Positions 46,854 to 52,772 of a stretch of DNA of 52,772 bases are shown one piece after another (within the stretch, counting starts at the first letter, position 1; every line of letters starts with the position of its first letter). Position numbers and translations under genes: made by a program. Under the pieces are notes generated by a model that was not told where the DNA came from, searched no databases, and saw only the letters and a list, made by a program, of their open reading frames with translations. The DNA is taken from NCBI GenBank assembly GCA_902580115.1, contig CACHJN010000007.1, positions 1 to 52,772 on the forward strand. The letters run 5' to 3'. Source of the stretch: an uncultured Pelagibacteraceae bacterium. GTDB taxonomy: Bacteria; Pseudomonadota; Alphaproteobacteria; Pelagibacterales; Pelagibacteraceae.

Positions 46854-48424
46854 TATTCTAACTCAATAGTACTCGGTGGTTTAGAAGTTATATCATAAAC
46901 TACTCTGTTGATACCAGAAACACCATTTATAATTTTATTTGATACTTTGCTTAAGAATTCATTATTAAAATTATATTTAGCTGCAGTCATACCGTCTTCC
47001 GAGGTAACGGCTCGCAATAAACAGGTGTATTCAAATGTTCGCGTATCTCCCATAACCCCTACAGTTTTTACAGGTAGAAGTGCTGCATAAGCTTGCCAAA
47101 TTTTATCATATAATTTATTTTTAATTAAACTATCTATAAAAATGTCATCAGCATTTTGTAAAATTTTAATTTTTTTTTCAGTTATTTTTCCTATAATTCT
47201 AATTGCTAAGCCGGGTCCTGGAAATGGGTGTTTTTTTAATATCGAATTATCTAATCCTAATGATTTACCTAAAATTCTTACTTCGTCTTTAAAAAGTTCA
47301 TTTAGCGGTTCTATAAGTTTCAATTTCATTTTTTTGGGTAAACCGCCTACATTATGATGTGACTTTATCTTTGATGTATTGCTGCCTGTGGCAGATCTAC
47401 TTTCAATTATATCTGGGTAAAGAGTGCCTTGGGCCAAATATTTAACATTTTTAAATTTTTTGGCTTCATTTTCAAAGATTTTAATAAATAAATTACCGAT
47501 AATTTTTCTTTTCTTTTCAGGATCCGTCACGTTTTTTAGTTTTTTGTAGAAAATGGTTTGAGAGTTTATAAGTTTAATATTTAACTTATATTTGTATTTG
47601 AAAAGATTGTATGATTTTTTAAATTCATTTTTTCTTAAAAGACCTGTGTCAACCATAATACATCTTAAGTTTTTTTTGATAGCTTTATTTACAAGTAAGG
47701 CTACTACACTACTATCAACTCCTCCAGAAAGAGCACATATCACCTTATCTTTTTTAATTTTTTTTTTTAAATCATGTATAATTCTTTTTTTTTCAATTCC
47801 TATAACCCAATTTTTTTTTATTTTGCATATATCTGAAACAAAATTTTTTATAATCTTAAATCCTTTTTCAGTATGAGTTACCTCAGGGTGAAACTGTATT
47901 CCATAAATCCTTTTATTTTTATTTTGTATTGCCGTATACTTTGAATTATCAGTAGATGCTATATTTTTAAAATTTTTAGGAATTTTATAAATTGCATCTT
48001 GATGACTCATCCAAACTTTGGCTTTTTTATTTGTAAAAAAATTTTTTAATAAAATTGATTTAGATTTTTCTAATAAAATTGCCTCTCCAAATTCTCTTTT
48101 TTTTTGAGATTTTTTTATTTTTCCACCGAAAACCTTCGCTATTAGTTGCAGTCCATAACAAATTCCTAATACAGGAATATTTTTTTCAAATATTTTTTTG
48201 GATATTTTTGGATAAATTTTTTGTGTTACTGTTGACGGTCCACCTGATAAAATAATGCCTTTAATATTTTTAAAATTTTCAATTTTTTGAAGCTCATTTA
48301 AGTTAATTATTTCACAATAAACTCTTAGATCTCGTACTCTTCTAGCTATCAATTTTGTCACTTGAGAGCCAAAATCAATAATGATTATTTTATTTTTATT
48401 TTTTAAATGATCATTAGAATACAT
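46853..48424 (-). CDS. guaA: GMP synthase (glutamine-hydrolysing)
   Basis: Converts XMP to GMP. It has 523 residues. The class I glutamine amidotransferase domain (about 1-205) shows [17 protein letters not shown] with the nucleophilic Cys, and [12 protein letters not shown] with His/Glu. The ATP-pyrophosphatase domain has the PP-loop [10 protein letters not shown]. The C-terminal dimerisation domain shows [15 protein letters not shown] and [11 protein letters not shown] small TPR gene lies one base upstream, then guaB. Confidence 0.97.
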   Translation of the reverse strand: MYSNDHLKNKNKIIIIDFGSQVTKLIARRVRDLRVYCEIINLNELQKIENFKNIKGIILSGGPSTVTQKIYPKISKKIFEKNIPVLGICYGLQLIAKVFGGKIKKSQKKREFGEAILLEKSKSILLKNFFTNKKAKVWMSHQDAIYKIPKNFKNIASTDNSKYTAIQNKNKRIYGIQFHPEVTHTEKGFKIIKNFVSDICKIKKNWVIGIEKKRIIHDLKKKIKKDKVICALSGGVDSSVVALLVNKAIKKNLRCIMVDTGLLRKNEFKKSYNLFKYKYKLNIKLINSQTIFYKKLKNVTDPEKKRKIIGNLFIKIFENEAKKFKNVKYLAQGTLYPDIIESRSATGSNTSKIKSHHNVGGLPKKMKLKLIEPLNELFKDEVRILGKSLGLDNSILKKHPFPGPGLAIRIIGKITEKKIKILQNADDIFIDSLIKNKLYDKIWQAYAALLPVKTVGVMGDTRTFEYTCLLRAVTSEDGMTAAKYNFNNEFLSKVSNKIINGVSGINRVVYDITSKPPSTIELE

Positions 48425-48847
48425 TTATTTCTTTAATACTGTATCTAATTTTTTTTGTAAATAAGAGGTTTGGTGACATAGTTTTTTACATATATTTTGA
48501 AAATTTTTTATTAATTTTTTTGTTTCTTCATAGTTTGATTTTCTAATTTTTAAAAGAACAAGATTCATCACTGCTTCCTCATTTTTTGGATTTAATAATA
48601 TTACTGTATTTAAATTTTTTTCTTCCTGATTATCGTTTTTTTCGAAATTGTATATTTTTGCCAAATAAAGATATGAATTTTCATTTTTAGGATTAAAAAC
48701 AATATCTTGCTCAAATTTAAATTTTGCTAGATTATATTTTTTATCTTCAAATAAATTTTTTCCTTTTTGAAAATTATTTAATTCTGCATTTGCATTTGAT
48801 AGGAATAAAAAACTAAATATAAGAAATGTATATCTTAACTTAATCAT
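48425..48847 (-). CDS. Small secreted TPR-like protein between guaB and guaA
   Basis: 140 residues, function not known. Residues 1-21 are a signal peptide with a clear ANA|E cleavage site. Two to three TPR-like helical repeats follow (KYNLAKFKFEQDIVFNPKNENSY; YLAKIYNFEKN; NLNTVILLNPKNEEAV). The end has a Cys pair, NICKKLCHQ, possibly a disulfide. It overlaps the guaB stop by 4 bp (ATGA) and precedes guaA by one base. Nothing about it suggests a purine role. Confidence 0.8.
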   Translation of the reverse strand: MIKLRYTFLIFSFLFLSNANAELNNFQKGKNLFEDKKYNLAKFKFEQDIVFNPKNENSYLYLAKIYNFEKNDNQEEKNLNTVILLNPKNEEAVMNLVLLKIRKSNYEETKKLIKNFQNICKKLCHQTSYLQKKLDTVLKK

Positions 48848-49923
48848 AATTTGTAATTAGTTGTGCTTTTTATTGTTTCTACACTATGTACCATACTCTC
48901 ATAAAAACCAGCTTTAGTTATTTTGATGAATTTGGATTTTTTTGAGACTTCATCCAGCTTGCTAGCTCCTATATATCCCATTGAGGATCTTAAACCTCCT
49001 TGCAGTTGGTAAATTATTTTTGAAACCTTTCCTTTATATAATACTCTACTTTCTACTCCTTCTGGAACAAACTTAGATTTATCTTTATAATTTTTTTGAA
49101 AATATCTTTCTGAAGATCCTGATGACATTGCTCCGATTGATCCCATTCCTCTATATAATTTGTACAACTTATTTTTTATTTTAAATTTTTTCCCTGGACT
49201 CTCTTCAGTCCCTGCAAAAATTGAACCCATCATTATGGCATCTGCGCCAGCTGCTATAGCTTTTATAATATCACCTGAAAATTTGATTCCTCCGTCAGAG
49301 ATAATTTTAATTTTTCTTTTATGCATTGCTTTTTTTACATTTAAAAGTGCTGTGATTTGAGGAACTCCTATTCCTGCAACCATTCTAGTAGTGCATATAG
49401 AACCAGGCCCTATTCCAACTTTCAATATATCAGCTCCTGAATTATAAAGAAGTTTTGCAGCATCTCCAGTCGCAATATTACCTACACAAATTGTAGTTTT
49501 TTTTGAGAATCTTTTTATTTTATTTAGCATCTTCAATACATTATTGCTATGACCATGAGCAGTATCAATTACTATCATGTCTGTTCCAGAATCAATTAAA
49601 TTTTTTGCTCTTATTAATTCTAATTGGGATGTTCCAATTGCTGCTCCAACTTTTAAGCGTAATTTTTTAACTTTTTTAATTTCCGCACACTGTTTTTTTA
49701 TCTCTAAATTTCTATGAATTATTCCAATTCCACCGTTTTTGGCCATAGCAATAGCCATCTTTGATTCGGTCACTGTGTCCATGGCAGATGACATAAAAGG
49801 GAGTTTTAAGTTAATAGTGTTAGATAAATTGACATTAATATTGGTATTTGCTGGGACTATTGATGAAAATTGGGGTAACAATAGAACGTCGTCAAATGTA
49901 AGTGCTTCTTTTATTGGTTCCAT
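48844..49923 (-). CDS. guaB: IMP dehydrogenase lacking CBS domains
   Basis: Oxidises IMP to XMP, the step before GuaA. It has 359 residues instead of the usual 480-500. The barrel is complete in outline: [58 protein letters not shown] with catalytic Cys 177, [12 protein letters not shown] and the RGMGSIGAM flap region. The tandem CBS pair normally inserted after the EIKKVKK helix is gone, and the chain passes straight to [10 protein letters not shown] (about 86-96). It retains catalytic parts but should lack CBS-mediated nucleotide regulation. GMP reductase is less likely given guaA next door and the overall IMPDH pattern. Confidence 0.92.
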   Translation of the reverse strand: MEPIKEALTFDDVLLLPQFSSIVPANTNINVNLSNTINLKLPFMSSAMDTVTESKMAIAMAKNGGIGIIHRNLEIKKQCAEIKKVKKLRLKVGAAIGTSQLELIRAKNLIDSGTDMIVIDTAHGHSNNVLKMLNKIKRFSKKTTICVGNIATGDAAKLLYNSGADILKVGIGPGSICTTRMVAGIGVPQITALLNVKKAMHKRKIKIISDGGIKFSGDIIKAIAAGADAIMMGSIFAGTEESPGKKFKIKNKLYKLYRGMGSIGAMSSGSSERYFQKNYKDKSKFVPEGVESRVLYKGKVSKIIYQLQGGLRSSMGYIGASKLDEVSKKSKFIKITKAGFYESMVHSVETIKSTTNYKL

Positions 49924-49949
49924 ATAAACTTATATACAATTTTATAATT

Positions 49950-50567
49950 TTATAAAGTCTTAATTCCAGCGCAGTGTATATAAGTTTCTTTTGAATAAGC
50001 TCTGCTAGATTCTGGTTTAAAAAAATTAACTTTTCGAAATTTATTTTGGGCTAAATTTTTAACATTTAAGAAGTCTTTGCCATTAAATAGCTTTGCAATT
50101 ACAACTCCACTCTCGTTTATAACAAAGCTTGAAAATTCAATTACCTCAGCACACAAAGCATTTGTTCTAATACAATCAAGATCCTTATTTCCAGTGGTGT
50201 CAGCAGCCATATCTGAAACTAACAAATCTGCTTTATTACTTAATTTTTTTAATATTTTTTTTTTAGACTCTTCCTTTTGAAAATCACAACATAAGAAATC
50301 AACGCCATCAATTTTTTCCATTTTTTTTATGTCGATAGATAAAATTTTACAGTTTTTAAGTTTTTTTTTTAAAATTTGAGACCATCCTCCTGGATAAGAA
50401 CCTAAATCAATAGCAGTTTTACAGTTTTTAAAAAATTTAAATTTAGTATTCAATTCTAAAAGTTTGTACGCTGATCTAGATCTGAAACCTGAACTTTTTG
50501 CCTGTTTAAAATATTGATCTCTATGTTGTTGAATTATCCAATTTTTTGAACTTTTGTTTTTTCTCAT
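49950..50567 (-). CDS. rlmE: 23S rRNA 2'-O-methyltransferase RlmE (FtsJ/RrmJ)
   Basis: Methylates U2552 (E. coli numbering) in the 23S A-loop. It has 205 residues. RDQYFKQAKSSGFRSRSAYKLLEL holds the first Lys of the KDKE tetrad. TAIDLGSYPGGWSQIL is the SAM site, with Ser for the more common Ala. LVSDMAADTTG carries the Asp, VIAKLFNG the Lys and SKETYI the Glu. All four tetrad residues are present. It starts within the pssA stop. Confidence 0.96.
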   Translation of the reverse strand: MRKNKSSKNWIIQQHRDQYFKQAKSSGFRSRSAYKLLELNTKFKFFKNCKTAIDLGSYPGGWSQILKKKLKNCKILSIDIKKMEKIDGVDFLCCDFQKEESKKKILKKLSNKADLLVSDMAADTTGNKDLDCIRTNALCAEVIEFSSFVINESGVVIAKLFNGKDFLNVKNLAQNKFRKVNFFKPESSRAYSKETYIHCAGIKTL

Positions 50568-51355
50568 TACAAAATATCTTCATGTTCGTCCTCAGAATTT
50601 TCAATTTTAATTGATTTCTTATTATTGTAGAAAGTTAAACAAGCCATTGGGATTGACAAAATATAAAGTAAACTAAATATCAATAAAGTTTCAAAAGTAA
50701 AAAACATTAAGGTAACAAAAGATATTCCAATCCCTAAAAGTATAAAAATTGTTAAAGCTGGTTTTATTTTAATATTCTTAAAAGAGTAAGTCGGAACTTT
50801 ACTTATTAGCAGACATGCGACTATTAAAGTGAATATTGGAACAAAGTAATCACCATAAAATAAAAAGTTTAACTCTGTGAGTTCAAGAACTAAAGGTGAT
50901 AATATCAATAAAGCACCAATTGGTGAAGGAATTCCCTCAAAGTAATTTTGTTTCCAAGATTCTTCAGGTTTAAATTTAGTTAAATTGAATCTAGCTAATC
51001 GTAGAACACAACAAACAGAGTATATTAATGTAATGGCCCAACCTAATTTACCTAAACTATTCAGTTGCCAAAAATAAATTATAAAAGCTGGAGCTATTCC
51101 AAAACTTACAAAATCTGTTAAAGAGTCTAGCTCTTTACCAAAATCAGAAGTACCTTTTATTAATCTAGCTATTCTGCCATCTAAAGCATCTAAAATTGCA
51201 GCTAAAGTTATAAAAATTACCGCCATTTTAAAATTCAAATCTAGTGAAAATTTAATTGAACTTATACCTAAACATACTCCCGCTATAGTAAGAATATTGG
51301 GTAAAATATATCTTGATTTTTTTGACTCAACTATTTTAAATTTTTTTTCTTCCAT
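50567..51355 (-). CDS. pssA: CDP-diacylglycerol-serine O-phosphatidyltransferase
   Basis: Membrane enzyme making phosphatidylserine, 262 residues with about seven hydrophobic helices. The CDP-alcohol phosphotransferase motif is DALDGRIARLIKGTSDFGKE then LDSLTDF, i.e. D-x2-DG-x2-AR-x8-G-x3-D-x3-D. Paired with psd immediately upstream (1-bp overlap), it gives the two-step route to phosphatidylethanolamine. Confidence 0.95.
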   Translation of the reverse strand: MEEKKFKIVESKKSRYILPNILTIAGVCLGISSIKFSLDLNFKMAVIFITLAAILDALDGRIARLIKGTSDFGKELDSLTDFVSFGIAPAFIIYFWQLNSLGKLGWAITLIYSVCCVLRLARFNLTKFKPEESWKQNYFEGIPSPIGALLILSPLVLELTELNFLFYGDYFVPIFTLIVACLLISKVPTYSFKNIKIKPALTIFILLGIGISFVTLMFFTFETLLIFSLLYILSIPMACLTFYNNKKSIKIENSEDEHEDIL

Positions 51356-52002
51356 TATTCTTTTGCTAGTAAGCTTTCTCCAGCTACAACGTTTTGACCA
51401 AGTTTAGCTAATATTTTTTTATTTTTAAAAAAAAGATCTACTCTGCTACCAAATCTAATCATTCCTATCCTTTCTCCTTGTTTTAAATTTTGATCCTTAC
51501 TAACCTCACAGACAATACGTCTAGCTATTAAACCTGCTATTTGAACTATTACAATCTCTTCTCCTTTGTTTGATAAAATTTTATAGTAATTCCTCTCATT
51601 TTCTTTGCTAGCTTTATCTAGTGAGGCATTTAAAAATTTTCCTGGTTTGTAAAAAATTTCGTCAATTTTTCCCTCTAAAGGTGTTCGATTTACGTGGCAG
51701 TTAAAAACATTCATAAAAATACTTATTCGGGTAAACTTTTTATTTTCTAAACCAAGTTCTTCAGGTCCGTTAATTTCAGAAATATCAGTAATAAGTCCGT
51801 CAGCGGGGCTCACTAAAAAAGAATTATCGTTAATAGATATACGGTCCGGATCCCTAAAAAAATAATAAACCCAAATTGTTATTAACAACATTATTGATGC
51901 GAGAAAATTTGAGAAAATCCAAATAATAAATGTAATAATTATTGAAATGGCTAAAAATTTATAGCCTTCTTTATGTAGTTTTGGAAAAATGTTGTTCATC
52001 AT
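51355..52002 (-). CDS. psd: Phosphatidylserine decarboxylase (short type)
   Basis: Makes phosphatidylethanolamine from phosphatidylserine. The ATG at 52002 gives 215 residues (MMNNIFPKLHKEG); the frame opens at a TTG at 52011, and 51999 is another ATG. Two membrane helices (about 20-50) precede the catalytic part: FLVSPADGLI, FMNVFNCHVNRTP and IARRIVCEV. MIRFGSRVDLFF contains the Gly-Ser pair where the proenzyme self-cleaves to a pyruvoyl group; FGSR is the variant of the short alphaproteobacterial type, in place of LGST. First gene of the long minus-strand run. Confidence 0.93.
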   Translation of the reverse strand: MMNNIFPKLHKEGYKFLAISIIITFIIWIFSNFLASIMLLITIWVYYFFRDPDRISINDNSFLVSPADGLITDISEINGPEELGLENKKFTRISIFMNVFNCHVNRTPLEGKIDEIFYKPGKFLNASLDKASKENERNYYKILSNKGEEIVIVQIAGLIARRIVCEVSKDQNLKQGERIGMIRFGSRVDLFFKNKKILAKLGQNVVAGESLLAKE

Positions 52003-52017
52003 AATTGTCAATAAAGT

Positions 52018-52044
52018 TTGATAATTTCCATTAATATGTATAAA
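52018..52044 (+). promoter_or_regulatory. Candidate promoter for icd
   Basis: TTGATA (52018-52023) and TATAAA (52039-52044) are 15 bp apart, with TG directly before the -10. The start would be near 52051, leaving about 19 bases of leader. The short spacer lowers confidence. Confidence 0.35.
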
Positions 52045-52069
52045 AATCTCACATAATCAAATTATTTTT

Positions 52070-52772
52070 ATGGCAAAAATTAAGGTCAAAAATCCGATTG
52101 TTGAGCTAGATGGCGACGAAATGACGAGAATAATATGGTCGTTTATTAAAAAAAAACTAATTAAGCCTTATCTTGAGCTAGATATTAAATATTTTGATTT
52201 AGGAATAGAAAGTAGAGACAAAACATCCGATCAAATAACCGTAGATTGTGCTAATGCAATAAAGAAATTTGGGGTAGGTATTAAGTGTGCGACTATCACT
52301 CCTGATGAGGCAAGAGTAGAAGAGTTTAAATTGAAAAAAATGTGGAGATCACCCAATGGTACAATTAGAAATATACTTGGTGGTACCGTTTTTAGAGAGC
52401 CAATAATTTGTAAAAATGTACCCAAGCTTGTTCCAGGATGGACTAATCCAATTATTATTGGCAGGCATGCTTTTGGAGATCAATATAAAGCGACAGATTT
52501 TCTTGTGCCAGGAAAAGGAAAGTTAGAAATGAAATGGACATCTGCTGACGGAAAACAAAAAAAAGAATTTGAAGTATTTAATTTCCCAAGCTCAGGTGTT
52601 GCTTTATCAATGTATAACTTAGATAATTCAATTAGAGATTTCGCAAGAGCTTGTATGAATTACGGTCTTCAAAGAAATTATCCGGTTTATATGTCAACAA
52701 AAAATACAATTTTAAAAGGTTACGACGGAAGATTTAAGGACTTGTTTCAAGAAGTTTTTGATAAACAATTCA
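52070..52772 (+). CDS. icd: NADP-dependent isocitrate dehydrogenase (partial, C-terminus outside window)
   Basis: TCA-cycle enzyme producing 2-oxoglutarate and NADPH. From the ATG at 52070, 234 codons are visible ([20 protein letters not shown]...). The eukaryote-like type II IDH pattern is clear: [31 protein letters not shown], the substrate loop [20 protein letters not shown] and [16 protein letters not shown]. The metal-binding aspartates and NADP-specificity residues lie beyond the edge. It is divergent from psd across 67 bp. Confidence 0.96.
   Translation, partial: MAKIKVKNPIVELDGDEMTRIIWSFIKKKLIKPYLELDIKYFDLGIESRDKTSDQITVDCANAIKKFGVGIKCATITPDEARVEEFKLKKMWRSPNGTIRNILGGTVFREPIICKNVPKLVPGWTNPIIIGRHAFGDQYKATDFLVPGKGKLEMKWTSADGKQKKEFEVFNFPSSGVALSMYNLDNSIRDFARACMNYGLQRNYPVYMSTKNTILKGYDGRFKDLFQEVFDKQF

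Noticed and set aside
48844-49923. GMP reductase instead of IMP dehydrogenase, because of the short length.
   Set aside because: The IMPDH-like [11 protein letters not shown], the RGMGSIGAM flap and an extended C-terminus with YIGASKL-type motifs, together with guaA nearby, favour a CBS-less IMPDH.
1-52772. tRNA or rRNA genes, CRISPR arrays, IS elements, toxin-antitoxin pairs, phage genes, long repeats.
   Set aside because: No intergenic gap exceeds about 135 bp and all coding stretches are accounted for by housekeeping genes. No repeat array, transposase or integrase motif was seen.

Overview
This window looks like a piece of chromosome from a streamlined, very AT-rich alphaproteobacterium, most likely SAR11 (Pelagibacterales). 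The basis is low G+C (roughly 27-30% by eye), Lys/Asn/Ile-rich proteins, almost no intergenic DNA, and gene neighbourhoods typical of Alphaproteobacteria: iscR-like/sufBCDS, DUF2066-hdaA next to purMN, lptFG-lptD-surA-pdxA-rsmA, aroQ-accBC beside DUF2155-NDUFA12, rpsF-rpsR-rplI opposite fabD-fabG-acpP, and guaB/guaA with bamB. The taxon is inferred from gene content; no 16S gene is present. I see no tRNA, rRNA, IS element, prophage, CRISPR array or transferred island.

Layout. 1-4437 (minus): Fe-S assembly operon, Rrf2 regulator-sufB-sufC-sufD-sufS, with sufS cut by the left edge. 4569-7633: alpha/beta hydrolase, anmK and tyrS. 7626-13237 (minus): PBP1A, then prfB with a programmed +1 frameshift, then an AsmA-like protein. 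13373-16182: RNase E/G, then thiS-thiG on the other strand. 16215-18418: aroQ-accB-accC. 18415-20179: DUF2155 protein, NDUFA12-like complex I protein and an orphan NrdJ-type C-terminal domain. 20176-25265: aspS, hdaA and DUF2066 divergent from purM-purN. 25267-27127: ndk and pepA. 27258-34474: an envelope and cofactor operon, lptF-lptG-lptD-surA-pdxA-rsmA. 34475-37023 (minus): fabD-fabG-acpP-gmk. 37110-44189: rpsF-rpsR-rplI, dnaB, an RND/MMPL exporter, cvpA and purF. 44186-52002 (minus): a nine-gene run, psd-pssA-rlmE-guaB-TPR-guaA-panB-TPR-bamB. 52070-52772: start of icd, cut by the right edge.

The genes are core housekeeping. They cover Fe-S cluster assembly, cell-wall synthesis and recycling, LPS and outer-membrane biogenesis, fatty acid and phosphatidylethanolamine synthesis, translation, replication (dnaB, hdaA) and purine synthesis through to GTP (purF, purM, purN, guaB, guaA, gmk, ndk).

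I did not find an undescribed multi-gene system. The interesting signals concern compaction. All eight convergent gene pairs end within 8 bp of overlap to 1 bp of gap, leaving no room for conventional terminators. Divergent start codons lie as close as 25 bp. IMPDH has lost its CBS pair, RNase E has no Zn-link cysteines, and PurF lacks a usual cluster cysteine. Genes usually present are absent from conserved neighbourhoods (fabF-mltG-yicC, holC, aat, rsmB). The prfB recoding signal is nevertheless kept intact. Three coding regions are easily missed: the cut sufS, the frameshifted prfB N-terminus and the cut icd.
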